Positions 36,602-44,952 of a stretch of DNA of 64,000 nucleotides are shown here, one piece after another (positions within the stretch are counted from its first letter, which is position 1; the number at the start of each line of letters is the position of its first letter). Source of the stretch: an uncultured Photobacterium sp. (GTDB lineage: Bacteria; Pseudomonadota; Gammaproteobacteria; Enterobacterales; Vibrionaceae); NCBI RefSeq assembly GCF_947502415.1, contig NZ_CANMZV010000004.1:215052-279051 (forward strand), in the 5' to 3' direction. Both the position numbers and the translations under genes were made by a program. The notes beneath the pieces are model-generated. The model ran no database searches, was not told the origin of the DNA, and was given only the letters and a program-made list of their open reading frames with translations.

Positions 36602-37717
36602 TTATGCGAGAGCATCTTCAGCTGTGATATATGGAAGATCCAATGCTGTCGCTACTTCCTCACAAGTGATCTTGCCGCGATAAACATTCAAGCCCTTCAA
36701 CAAATGGTGATCTTCTTGTAGTGCAGCTTTATAGCCTTTATCCGCCAGCTTCAAGATATAAGGTAGAGTCACATTATTCAGCGCAAATGTTGAAGTACGT
36801 GCGACCGCACCAGGCATGTTCGCAACGCAGTAATGAACAACATCATCAACAATATACGTTGGCTCGCTATGAGTAGTCGCATGAGAAGTTTCAACACAAC
36901 CGCCTTGGTCAATAGCGACATCAACAATTGCCGAACCTGGCTTCATCTTCGTAATCATTTCCGCAGTAACAAGTTTCGGAGCTGCAGCACCGGCAACCAA
37001 TACCCCACCGATTACCAGGTCAGCCTCAAGTACATGCTTCTCAATAGCGTCTTTGGTAGAGAAAACACAATGAACATCACCACCGAATTGAGCATCAAGG
37101 CTACGTAATACGTCAATGTTACGATCAAGCACAACCACATTGGCACGGAGACCGACAGCCATTTGCGCAGCATTTGCACCAACAACCCCCCCACCGATGA
37201 TCACGACTTTCGCAGGCTCAACACCTGGTACACCCGCAAGTAACATACCACGGCCGCCTTTGGACTTTTCAAGTGCAAAGGCACCAGCTTGAACTGACAT
37301 GCGTCCGGCAACTTCTGACATTGGAGCAAGCAGAGGCAAGCGACCGTTGTTATCTGTTACCGTTTCGTAAGCAATACAAACAGCTTTGCTGTTAATCAAA
37401 TCAAATGTCTGTTCTGGATCTGGCGCAAGGTGAAGATAAGTAAACAGAATTTGACCTTCACGAAGCATCGCACGCTCAACAGCCTGTGGTTCTTTAACTT
37501 TAACAATCATCTCTGATTCAGCGAATACAGATTCCGCTGTCGGCAGAATTTGAGCTCCTGCATCAATATAATCCTGATCACTAAAACCGATTCCTACACC
37601 AGCTTGCGTTTCCACATACACTTTATGGCCATGTAAAACGGCTTCGCTAACAGAGGCTGGAACCATACCCACACGGTATTCATGAACTTTGATTTCCTTC
37701 GGTACACCAATAATCAT
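36602..37717 (-). CDS. ald: Alanine dehydrogenase
   Basis: 371 residues, the normal Ald length. It opens [20 protein letters not shown] with the substrate-binding arginine; KVKEP (about 73-77) and YLHLAPD (about 94-100) carry the catalytic lysine and histidine; [17 protein letters not shown] (about 170-186) is the NAD-binding Rossmann loop; VDVAIDQGG (about 265-273) holds the catalytic aspartate. It interconverts L-alanine with pyruvate and ammonia using NAD. It is monocistronic. A long upstream region (37718-38170) may carry an Lrp-type control site, but none is called. Confidence 0.96.
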   Translation of the reverse strand: MIIGVPKEIKVHEYRVGMVPASVSEAVLHGHKVYVETQAGVGIGFSDQDYIDAGAQILPTAESVFAESEMIVKVKEPQAVERAMLREGQILFTYLHLAPDPEQTFDLINSKAVCIAYETVTDNNGRLPLLAPMSEVAGRMSVQAGAFALEKSKGGRGMLLAGVPGVEPAKVVIIGGGVVGANAAQMAVGLRANVVVLDRNIDVLRSLDAQFGGDVHCVFSTKDAIEKHVLEADLVIGGVLVAGAAAPKLVTAEMITKMKPGSAIVDVAIDQGGCVETSHATTHSEPTYIVDDVVHYCVANMPGAVARTSTFALNNVTLPYILKLADKGYKAALQEDHHLLKGLNVYRGKITCEEVATALDLPYITAEDALA

Positions 37718-38170
37718 CTTCGTATCCTTGCTGCCTTATTTAAAAGATATGTAAACGATAAATAAAATCCCGTAAAATGTGCCACCAAATATTAACCTAA
37801 TTACAACAAATGAATCTGGTATTTTCTTCTGTTCCAGCACAATGAACCGTTTTTGACTCAGCTCACACAAGAAAAATTCGATATCTACGACCAAAGTAGA
37901 ACAGCAAACCACCCTTAGCCGTAAAGCTGGTTTTTAATACCAATCACCGACTTATATTAAGGCTTAAACACTACTCAAAAACCACAAATAACAAGTAGAT
38001 ATCAGTCTGTTACTGATAAATCATCTAGGATAAAAGACACTTAATCTTAATTTAATAGCATAAGAATCTAACTGGGCGAGTTATCTTGTTTACCATCAAT
38101 GATAACAACCGACACAAAAAACAAACACTAATCACTACTATGTTTACTCAAAGGCGTAAAAATTGGCACA
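37718..38170. other. Intergenic region upstream of ald
   Basis: About 450 bases without a gene, AT-rich. It carries the promoter of ald; no specific operator was recognised. Confidence 0.4.
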
Positions 38171-38199
38171 AAAAAAGCCGCGTAAGCGGCTTTTCATAA
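38171..38199 (-). terminator. Rho-independent terminator of the HAD-hypothetical unit
   Basis: On the minus strand, AAAAGCCGC/GCGGCTTTT with a four-base loop is followed by a T run, 24 bases past the stop at 38223. Confidence 0.9.
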
Positions 38200-38222
38200 A
38201 AACAGTCAAAACAGATTACTGT

Positions 38223-38489
38223 TTAGTCCTCATACTCCCAAGGCATTTCTGGTAACGCATTCAAGTTTTCTGCATAGCGCTTAAGGTCAAAAGAACCTTC
38301 ATTTTTCACTACATCAAAAACCTCAACAGACAAAGCACAGGCAATCATTTGAATTGCTTCTTCTCTTGGAGTACCGGTCATCATTAACCGCATCAACGTC
38401 TCTTTGACCTTAATCGGATTACCTTCAGCCAGCTGATTTTCTACCGTTTCCACCAGCATATCGCCAGTCATGATCTCATCATTTTGCAT
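38223..38489 (-). CDS. Small acidic conserved-type hypothetical protein
   Basis: 88 residues, acidic, with no signal or membrane segment. It contains LAEGNPIKVKETLMRLMMTG, then TPREEAIQMIACALSVEVFD, and ends NALPEMPWEYED. I do not recognise a named domain; it reads like a compact helical cytoplasmic protein. It lies 46 bases downstream of the HAD phosphatase gene on the same strand and shares its terminator, so the two are probably cotranscribed. Confidence 0.7.
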   Translation of the reverse strand: MQNDEIMTGDMLVETVENQLAEGNPIKVKETLMRLMMTGTPREEAIQMIACALSVEVFDVVKNEGSFDLKRYAENLNALPEMPWEYED

Positions 38490-38535
38490 AATATAGCCTG
38501 TTAGTCGGTCAACATTCCTATTCTATACCACGTAA

Positions 38536-39225
38536 TTACTGGTTTACATCAGCAACATGTTTTTCATTCAATTCCCGCTTACTATTTAGCAAGCCAGCAA
38601 CGACTGGATGGGCATCCATAATTGAAGAAAAATGATAGTCTGGCATTACATGCCAGTTATTTTCTTCCTCGTTAACCAGTACCACTTTCAAACCAGCCGA
38701 AGTTGCAGATTGCATGCCGGTAAGGCTATCTTCGATAGCAATCACCCGCGAAGTGCAATAACCAAGTGTTTTGCAAGCCAATTGATAAATATCCGGTTCC
38801 GGCTTATTGTTCTTAACGTCTTCACCACAAAACACATGCTCAAACAAATCAAGCCAGCCATGGCGTTGTAAAATCCCTTCGACATATTCTCGGGGAGCTC
38901 CAGTGACGACAGCAAGAGGAAGGCTACCATGGAGATCTCGCAGCATGGTATCAACACCATCTTTAGCCGGTATTGTTCCCTTCATCAAAGCATCGTGAGT
39001 TATTTCGACCATCTGTTCAAGGATCTGCTCAACTGTCGGCTTTAGGGAAAAACGGTCTTTCAGATCTTGCGCTACTTTTATCCAAGTTACACCGGCATAA
39101 TCACGCAAAAACAGATCTGATGGGATTTCCACTTCATTTTGTGCCAGATAATCCGACCAATTTTGGGCATGAAATACCTCTGAATCAACTAACGTCCCAT
39201 CAAAATCAAAACAAATTGCCTGCAT
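38536..39225 (-). CDS. HAD-superfamily sugar-phosphate phosphatase-like protein
   Basis: 229 residues from ATG 39225. HAD motifs are complete: motif I CFDFDGTLVDSE (nucleophile and acid aspartates), motif II VVTGAP, motif III with lysine in NNKPEPDIY, and motif IV IAIEDSLTGMQSA. The alpha-helical cap after motif I places it with beta-phosphoglucomutase/YieH-like subfamily I phosphatases, acting on sugar phosphates such as 6-phosphogluconate. The start at 39225 follows GGGAAG; a 51-residue upstream extension reads through repeat-like DNA and is rejected. Substrate is unproven. Confidence 0.88.
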   Translation of the reverse strand: MQAICFDFDGTLVDSEVFHAQNWSDYLAQNEVEIPSDLFLRDYAGVTWIKVAQDLKDRFSLKPTVEQILEQMVEITHDALMKGTIPAKDGVDTMLRDLHGSLPLAVVTGAPREYVEGILQRHGWLDLFEHVFCGEDVKNNKPEPDIYQLACKTLGYCTSRVIAIEDSLTGMQSATSAGLKVVLVNEEENNWHVMPDYHFSSIMDAHPVVAGLLNSKRELNEKHVADVNQ

Positions 39226-39382
39226 AGTGCTTCCCGCCATAACCAACTGATAAATCGAACGTCTATAATACCAACCGGGATAACACGGCGTCGAAGCAAT
39301 TTTTACAATCAGCAGAAAACAAAGAAGTTTATGAAGGAAACGAAGGTGCATCGCCTTCATCAAGCGTTGCGCAGCCATGTTT

Positions 39383-39525
39383 ATAGCAAACTGAATAATA
39401 AACTCGCCCTTCGGGAGCGTTTCAGCCGCTCGATACTAGCCCCAGCCTGCATCTTCATCAATTTAGATTGCTCTCGAACGGCTGAAACACTCTGATTGGA
39501 GCAGATTGTTGTTCAGTTTGATACT
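39383..39525. repeat. Short intergenic repeat element with inverted ends (MITE-like)
   Basis: The left end (39383-39406, AGCAAACTGAATAATAAAC) and the right end (39502-39525, read in reverse, TATCAAACTGAACAACAATC) are imperfect inverted repeats. Inside, GTTTCAGCCG (39419-39428) and CGGCTGAAAC (39479-39488) form a second inverted pair with further matching flanks. Related one-ended copies occur at 49294 and 54658. There is no transposase. It resembles a non-autonomous, palindromic intergenic repeat. Confidence 0.6.
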
Positions 39526-39583
39526 ACAGCCAGAAAGTAAATCAGTCATAAACGATGGCTACTACTGCTTGTGAAAAATCAAC

Positions 39584-40816
39584 TTAACTCACAATTTGAG
39601 CTTTAGGATGAGCAGGTAGTCGAATAGAAATGATGGTTGTGATCAGCAGAAAAGCAAAGGATACCCATAAACAGGCTGACAGCCCGGCCATTTGGTAAAT
39701 CCATCCTGATAGGATAGTTCCGATCAATCGCCCCATCGCATTGGCCATATAATAAAAACCGACATCAAGCGACACACCGTCATCTTTTGCATAACTAACG
39801 ATTAAATACGAATGCAACGATGAATTTACGGCAAACACAGCACCAAAAATCAATAAACCGGCGACAATGGTAAGCTCTGGTTGTATACCAACCTGCACAC
39901 CTAAAGCAACCAATGCTGTAATCATCGAGAGTAAACCAGACCAGCCCAGTGCCGCCTTACCATCAGGAACAATGCCTTTCGCCTTGCCAGTGATCCGCGG
40001 AGCAATCCCCTGCACAAAGCCATAACCGATCACCCAAAGAGCCAGGAAACCGCCGACCCATGTATGATCCCAGCCGAAAACTTGTCCCAAATAGATTGGT
40101 AAAGCAACAACAAACCAGACATCACGGGCCCCAAACAAAAACATCCGCGCGGCAGACAAAATATTAATACTGTCACTCTTGGAAAACAGATGAGTAAACT
40201 TTACTTTCTTTTTGGCTTTACCCATTCCCTTTTCCAGCCACAGCAAACTCATTGCAAGGACAACGATCAAGACAACCGCCATCACAATAACCGCCGCTTT
40301 AAAGCCGATAGTTGCCAGTAAAATACCACCAACAAAGAACCCGGCGCCTTTCAAAGCGTTTTTAGAACCGGTCAGAATTGCAATCCATTTATATAGTGCG
40401 CCTTGCTGATCCCCCGGAACCAGAGTCTTAATCGCACTTTTTGCACTCATCTTATTCAGGTCTTTTGCAATCCCCGATAAGGCCTGTGCCAACATCACCC
40501 ATGGCACTGTCAGGTAAGCAGATGGAACAGCCAGCATCAACAAGGCAAATACCTGCATCCCGAGGCCAATATTCATTGTTCGGTTCAGCCCCAACTTGGC
40601 ACCAAGCCAGCCACCAACCAGGTTAGTGACAACACCAAAAAACTCGTAAAACAAAAACAGCGATGCTATCTGCAACGGCGTATAGCCCAGCTGGTGGAAA
40701 TGCAGCACCACCAGCATCCTCAGCGCACCATCTGTTACCGTAAAGTTCCAGTAATTAAACGTCACCAACATATATTGGCGCACATCTTTAGATAACGCGG
40801 AAAAAGCGGCAATCAT
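39584..40816 (-). CDS. arsJ: Organoarsenical efflux MFS transporter ArsJ
   Basis: 410 residues with twelve membrane helices. The opening (SALSKDVRQYMLVTFNYWNF, TVTDGALRMLVVLHFHQLG) and ALSGIAKDLNKMSAKSAIK are recognisable ArsJ features. ArsJ exports 1-arseno-3-phosphoglycerate, the unstable product formed when GAPDH uses arsenate in place of phosphate. The gene directly follows a dedicated GAPDH gene, the hallmark pairing of this pathway, and both lie downstream of an ArsC-ArsR fusion. A repeat element lies downstream, and no clear terminator is seen. Confidence 0.93.
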   Translation of the reverse strand: MIAAFSALSKDVRQYMLVTFNYWNFTVTDGALRMLVVLHFHQLGYTPLQIASLFLFYEFFGVVTNLVGGWLGAKLGLNRTMNIGLGMQVFALLMLAVPSAYLTVPWVMLAQALSGIAKDLNKMSAKSAIKTLVPGDQQGALYKWIAILTGSKNALKGAGFFVGGILLATIGFKAAVIVMAVVLIVVLAMSLLWLEKGMGKAKKKVKFTHLFSKSDSINILSAARMFLFGARDVWFVVALPIYLGQVFGWDHTWVGGFLALWVIGYGFVQGIAPRITGKAKGIVPDGKAALGWSGLLSMITALVALGVQVGIQPELTIVAGLLIFGAVFAVNSSLHSYLIVSYAKDDGVSLDVGFYYMANAMGRLIGTILSGWIYQMAGLSACLWVSFAFLLITTIISIRLPAHPKAQIVS

Positions 40817-40920
40817 GCAAAATTCTCTTTCTTATGTATTTCTTAATTAATACGACTAGCTGGCCAGCCAGCAAAAAGAGACCGGCTGGACATAAAACAA
40901 TAAATTCACAAATAACAGTG

Positions 40921-41922
40921 CTATGCCAAACCTACTTTTCGGATGAGCTCCGAAGTTCGGGTCGCATAGCCCATTTCATTATCATACCAGGCATAAACCT
41001 TCACCATGCGGTCATTTACTACCATGGTTGACATTGCATCAACAACGGTTGAACGTTGGTCACCTTTGTAATCAATCGACACCAATGGGCGCTGCTCATA
41101 ACCAAGAACACCGGCAAGCTCACCTTCTGCGGCCTCTTTTAGTAATGCATTCACCTCTTCTGTCGTGGTATCGCGGCTAACATCAAAGATAATGTCGGTC
41201 AGTGATGCATTTGCCAACGGTACACGAACTGCATGACCGTTAATCTTGTCTTTTAACTCGGGAAAGATTTCAACAATTGCTGTGGCTGAACCGGTTGTCG
41301 TTGGGATCAAACTCATTCCGCATGCACGAGCGCGACGCAAATCTTTATGTGGTGCATCCAGAATCGTCTGGGTATTCGTTAAATCATGAATTGTCGTAAA
41401 GGAGGACTGCTCAACCCCTAATTTCTCATGGATCACTTTCACAATCGGAGCTATGCAGTTCGTCGTGCATGACGCCGCTGTCACAATGCGATGCTTCTTG
41501 GCATCAAATAAATCATCATTTACACCAACAACAACATTCAGAACACCTTCTTCCTTCACTGGCGCCGAAACAACCACGCGCTTCACCCCCTGATCCAGGT
41601 ATTTTTGAAGAAAGGTCGTTTTACGGTGAACGCCTGTCGCTTCAAGTACAACATCGCAGCCAGACCAATCGACCGAGTCAATATCTCGCTTTTGGCTACA
41701 ACGGATCTCATGATCTCCAATAGCAATTGTACCATTGCCAGATTTCACTTCATGGTTCCAACGCCCCTGAACGGAATCAAATTCCAACAAGTGCGCAAGC
41801 GTATGGGCATCACCAGCAACGTCATTAATCTGCACAAATTCGATTTCAGGCCAATCATACGCAGCGCGCAGTGCAAGGCGACCTATACGTCCAAAACCAT
41901 TGATACCTACTTTCACAGCCAT
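40921..41922 (-). CDS. ArsJ-associated glyceraldehyde-3-phosphate dehydrogenase
   Basis: 333 residues with a complete GAPDH: NAD-binding [17 protein letters not shown] at the N-terminus, catalytic [11 protein letters not shown] (Cys about 153), and SWYDNE-like [12 protein letters not shown] near the end. Beside ArsJ, its expected role is to arsenylate glyceraldehyde-3-phosphate to 1-arseno-3-phosphoglycerate, which ArsJ exports, giving arsenate resistance without reduction. It is preceded by its own promoter-like region with an ATAT inverted repeat and separated from the upstream phosphatase by a terminator, so GAPDH-arsJ can be transcribed independently. It is unlikely to be the main glycolytic gene. 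Confidence 0.92.
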   Translation of the reverse strand: MAVKVGINGFGRIGRLALRAAYDWPEIEFVQINDVAGDAHTLAHLLEFDSVQGRWNHEVKSGNGTIAIGDHEIRCSQKRDIDSVDWSGCDVVLEATGVHRKTTFLQKYLDQGVKRVVVSAPVKEEGVLNVVVGVNDDLFDAKKHRIVTAASCTTNCIAPIVKVIHEKLGVEQSSFTTIHDLTNTQTILDAPHKDLRRARACGMSLIPTTTGSATAIVEIFPELKDKINGHAVRVPLANASLTDIIFDVSRDTTTEEVNALLKEAAEGELAGVLGYEQRPLVSIDYKGDQRSTVVDAMSTMVVNDRMVKVYAWYDNEMGYATRTSELIRKVGLA

Positions 41923-41983
41923 TGCTACTTTCCTTCTCTAACATCCTACGAATACTATAGCTGACAATATATCCGAACGACCA

Positions 41984-42009
41984 TATATATGGCAAGGCAT
42001 ATATAGCAA
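41984..42009 (-). promoter_or_regulatory. Putative ArsR-type operator/promoter of the GAPDH-arsJ unit
   Basis: An inverted repeat TATATATG-GCAAGG-CATATATA (8-bp arms, 41984-42005). Read on the minus strand, TTGCTA followed after 16 bases by TATATG overlaps it, giving a plausible promoter occluded by a repressor. The repeat resembles the one before the ArsC-ArsR gene but has a 6-base rather than 8-base spacer. Confidence 0.6.
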
Positions 42010-42042
42010 GGTTGAATCACTGATGCCAGAATTTTATTCATA

Positions 42043-42068
42043 CAAAAAACCCCACGTTATGTGAGGCT
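42043..42068 (-). terminator. Rho-independent terminator after the phosphatase gene
   Basis: On the minus strand, GCCTCAC and GTGGGGT (with one G-T pair) close a short loop ATAA, followed by a run of T. It separates the ArsC-ArsR/phosphatase unit from GAPDH-arsJ. Confidence 0.8.
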
Positions 42069-42131
42069 CTAAGTAACTTGAAACTAAATAGACGCTTTGA
42101 CTATTTTAAGGAAGCTAAGATCATATTTAAC

Positions 42132-42632
42132 TTAGTCTTTTTTAAACTTCTGGATGTAATCAATATGAGCTTGTCGGGTAAATGCCCCAGGGCGCAATGC
42201 CTGAATTTTTTCAATTGCCGAATCAAGAGATTCGCCACGCTCAAGCATGATACGAGCCGCAATCAATCCGGTACGACCAGATCCGCCCATACAGTGAACA
42301 GCCAAGGCTTTACCTTCATCCAACATTTCTTGCGCCGCCTTATTAGCATCCGGCCAGTTTGCATCAAAGAGTTCGCCCGGCGCACAATCATCTTCAATAG
42401 GCAGGTGGAACCATTGCATACCCAACCCAGCACAAGCATCTGCCAGCAGCTGGAGACCACCGCCCGGTAAATCACCGGGTTCTAACGCCGTTAATACCGC
42501 AGTTGCACCGGCCTCTTTAAGCTGAAGCAATGAATGATGTAAATCAGTCTCTTTGGTACCCGGGCATGGTGTAAGCAACAATTTAGCGCCACCAACCAAT
42601 GGTAGCGTCCAGAATGGGTGCGTTTGTGACAT
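42132..42632 (-). CDS. Protein-tyrosine/dual-specificity phosphatase-like protein of the ars locus
   Basis: 166 residues with the cysteine phosphatase loop VHCMGGSGRTGL (HCx5R, Cys about 110) and an upstream LPIEDDCAPGELFDANW segment that could supply the general acid. The fold is that of small CDKN3/dual-specificity-like phosphatases, not the ArsC-type. It lies 47 bases downstream of the ArsC-ArsR gene and shares its operator and terminator, so it is very likely under arsenic control. Its substrate is not established. Possible roles are acting on a phosphorylated regulator, on an arseno- or phospho-metabolite, or as an arsenate-processing enzyme. Confidence 0.85.
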   Translation of the reverse strand: MSQTHPFWTLPLVGGAKLLLTPCPGTKETDLHHSLLQLKEAGATAVLTALEPGDLPGGGLQLLADACAGLGMQWFHLPIEDDCAPGELFDANWPDANKAAQEMLDEGKALAVHCMGGSGRTGLIAARIMLERGESLDSAIEKIQALRPGAFTRQAHIDYIQKFKKD

Positions 42633-42679
42633 ATTACTTTCCTGTATATTAAATAAAAACTTATCTCAAATTTGGGGTG

Positions 42680-43462
42680 CTATACCGTTAACTGAGAGTT
42701 CGCTTTTTGGCTGAATCCCGGCTTCTTTCGATCCGTCAGCTGGCTGATTTTAAGCTTCTCTTTATTAATCATCCCCGGGTTACCGGTTCTTACCGTCGCC
42801 AGCGTATGGCGGATCCACGCTGGTAGTGATTCCGCTAACCGATAGAAAATCCATAAACCTTCCCGCTGATCCTGCAAAACACCACCATCACGGAGCAAGG
42901 CAAGGTGACGAGAAACTTTTGGCTGACTGACTTCCAGTACTTTGGTCAAATCACCTACCGTCATAGCCTGCTCATCTTCAATCAACATTAAAATCCTGAG
43001 CCTGAGGGGATCACTCATGATCTTAAACAACTCAACAGGGCCTAGAACATCAGACTGCTCCTCGCCGTTCAGCATAAGAAACAGGGCTATACGTGCTTGC
43101 AGGCCTTCAAAGGTATCTTGAAACCCTTGCATGCCATCAAGTGGCTTAGGATCTTTAAAATCCCAATGGATCAGCGCATCGGAATCAGCAAACAAAGCGC
43201 ACTCATTGCTGGCTTTATCACACAGAGTGATCACAACATCAAAATGCTGATCTTGTAGATCGGCTGCAGATTGACTGTGCAGGTTATCGGCACAGACACC
43301 CTGCTCTTCCAGCACCTGATAAACACGCTGATCAACTTCTTCCGGCTTCATACCGGCACTTACTACCTCGTAACAGTCCGCAGCCATATGGCGCATCAGA
43401 GCTTCTGCTAACTGTGATCGGGCGGAGTTACCCGTACAAAGAAATAAAATTCGCTTCTTCAT
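42680..43462 (-). CDS. ArsC-ArsR fusion: arsenate reductase-like domain joined to ArsR/SmtB regulator
   Basis: 260 residues. Residues about 1-135 are a low-molecular-weight-phosphatase-fold arsenate reductase: FLCTGNSARSQ (CX5R loop), and ITLCDKASNEC with the two further cysteines of thioredoxin-coupled ArsC. Residues about 140-225 are an ArsR winged helix (FKIMSDPLRLRILMLIEDEQ, then TVGDLTKVLEVSQPKVSRHL). The usual ArsR metal-site CVC is TVG here, and the HTH half contains no cysteine at all. Arsenic sensing must therefore be through the ArsC half, another partner or a non-canonical route. A basic tail follows. It is the first gene of the operon, preceded by an operator-like promoter. Confidence 0.92.
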   Translation of the reverse strand: MKKRILFLCTGNSARSQLAEALMRHMAADCYEVVSAGMKPEEVDQRVYQVLEEQGVCADNLHSQSAADLQDQHFDVVITLCDKASNECALFADSDALIHWDFKDPKPLDGMQGFQDTFEGLQARIALFLMLNGEEQSDVLGPVELFKIMSDPLRLRILMLIEDEQAMTVGDLTKVLEVSQPKVSRHLALLRDGGVLQDQREGLWIFYRLAESLPAWIRHTLATVRTGNPGMINKEKLKISQLTDRKKPGFSQKANSQLTV

Positions 43463-43491
43463 GCTGATCTCAAAGAATTACAACAACTGTC

Positions 43492-43519
43492 AGTATATGT
43501 GACTTTTCATATATAACAA
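43492..43519 (-). promoter_or_regulatory. Putative promoter/operator of the ArsC-ArsR operon
   Basis: On the minus strand, TTGTTA (-35) and TATACT (-10) are 16 bases apart. The inverted repeat TATATG-N8-CATATA (43494-43513) occupies the spacer and touches both boxes, the geometry of an auto-repressing ArsR-type operator. It ends 32 bases before the ATG. Confidence 0.7.
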
Positions 43520-43565
43520 TAACCAGATAATCATTCAAGATCGCCAGCGGTTCCAGACAACAGAT

Positions 43566-43593
43566 ACAAAAACGCCCCGATAAATGGGGCGTC
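43566..43593 (-). terminator. Rho-independent terminator after the hydrolase gene
   Basis: On the minus strand, ACGCCCC/GGGGCGT with loop ATTTATC is followed by TTTTTG, just past the hydrolase stop. Confidence 0.88.
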
Positions 43594-43600
43594 ACTGCAT

Positions 43601-44695
43601 TCAGGTTTTAGGCAACACGTCAGGAACGTCTAGCGTATTGGTGAGTACCCACTGTTCCAACTTTCCTGTTACTTGCGGATGGGTTAACAAATCCAAGTGG
43701 TTAATTCCAACGCCAACCCACGTATTTTCCTCTGGGTAATTCAATGACGGCAACTCATCAGTCGACTCACCAAGGGCACTAGAAACAGGCACTAACCCGT
43801 CACCTAAGCGATGGTTATTATCATCTTTAAGGTTATGGCCCAGGCAACTAGCTATAGCACAGCACATTACACCTGCCGGTAACATTGGGCGTTCGGGCAA
43901 CCCAGTGTCATTATCATTTGCTGATTGCCAATCGGTATGCTGAATAAACCCTTTGCTGAGATCCTTGGTACCGCTGCTTCGGATTTCGGACAACTTATTC
44001 AACATCTTCAGATAAGGAGCTTCGGCGACTCTGTCATCTATCCAGCAGGCAAGTTGGGCCAGAGGCGCACCATTATGTGGTGTACCAAGAGTAATAAAGG
44101 TTCGTAAAGTCGATAGCCAATCAAGCTGATGCTGTTGCGCGTAATAACAAGCACTTCTGGTTACCAGGCCTCCCATGCTATGACCGATAATAACCAGCTC
44201 TCTGACCTGGCATGGCCATGCTGAAATTAGCTGCTCCAGCATTAACGCAAACGACTCACCATTAACGGAAATGTGCTGGCCAGTGTTATAACGCAGATAT
44301 ACCGGGGTATAGCCATATTTCGCCAGGCTACGTCCGTGGTCATGATCTTTCCATTTCCACTGCACATCATTCATACACCAGCCATGCACACACAACACAA
44401 TACGTTCGGTATACTCTGGCAACTGTTGATTCAAAACAACAGCGTCAAGACTCAACGTTTGTTTCTGATCCCGAAAAACCATTTCTTGTCTAAAGCGACT
44501 GTTTCGCTGAACCAGGTAATCACCTAATATACCGTTCAACGTTGCGATAACAGCTTCACTCTGAACTGGCGGCAAGCCATTCTCGATAAAATCACTAAGC
44601 TTCTCTTTCGCAACGACTCGGTTCTCAGCCACCTTCGATGAAAGTTCTCCCATAAGGGTCTGAAGTTTCTGACTTAGGTTATTCCTAGAAATCAT
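43601..44695 (-). CDS. Alpha/beta hydrolase, esterase/lipase-like (PGAP1-type)
   Basis: 364 residues, no signal peptide. The catalytic domain starts at about 95 with IVLCVHGWCMNDVQWKWKD (oxyanion region) and has the nucleophile elbow VIIGHSMGGLVTRSA (Ser about 172), followed by TLGTPHNGAPLAQLA, the PGAP1/lipase-like signature. The catalytic histidine is probably in VGVGINHLDLLTHP near the end. An N-terminal helical region of about 70 residues is extra. It is separate from the ars operon and lies beside the neutral-lipid genes. A cytoplasmic ester hydrolase acting on stored lipid is a reasonable but unproven inference. Confidence 0.85.
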   Translation of the reverse strand: MISRNNLSQKLQTLMGELSSKVAENRVVAKEKLSDFIENGLPPVQSEAVIATLNGILGDYLVQRNSRFRQEMVFRDQKQTLSLDAVVLNQQLPEYTERIVLCVHGWCMNDVQWKWKDHDHGRSLAKYGYTPVYLRYNTGQHISVNGESFALMLEQLISAWPCQVRELVIIGHSMGGLVTRSACYYAQQHQLDWLSTLRTFITLGTPHNGAPLAQLACWIDDRVAEAPYLKMLNKLSEIRSSGTKDLSKGFIQHTDWQSANDNDTGLPERPMLPAGVMCCAIASCLGHNLKDDNNHRLGDGLVPVSSALGESTDELPSLNYPEENTWVGVGINHLDLLTHPQVTGKLEQWVLTNTLDVPDVLPKT

Positions 44696-44901
44696 ACATC
44701 AACCTTTGTTAAGCCATTTTCGATATCCATCATTGATTAGCAGGGAAATTAAATCAAGCGATTCCGGTTTAAGAAATATCAGATTTATTATTTTATGTGT
44801 GAGTAAGCAGGTTATTATTTATATACAGATGAGAAAGGTAAATTATTTAAAATAAATGCAAAGCAAGTATGACACTAAAAATTAGAAAAAGCATTCTAAC
44901 T

Positions 44902-44938
44902 TTAAAATAATTCAGGCTGATATAAACAGCCTGAATAT
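44902..44938 (-). terminator. Hairpin terminator after the GMC oxidoreductase gene
   Basis: ATTCAGGCTG/CAGCCTGAAT with loop ATATAAA lies 17 bases past the stop, with TTATTTTA following on the minus strand. Confidence 0.8.
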
Positions 44939-44952
44939 TTATGTATTACATA

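Noticed and set aside
38536..39378. Longer start for the HAD phosphatase
   Set aside because: The upstream 51 residues precede the DFDGT motif with non-family sequence; ATG 39225 has the better ribosome-binding site.
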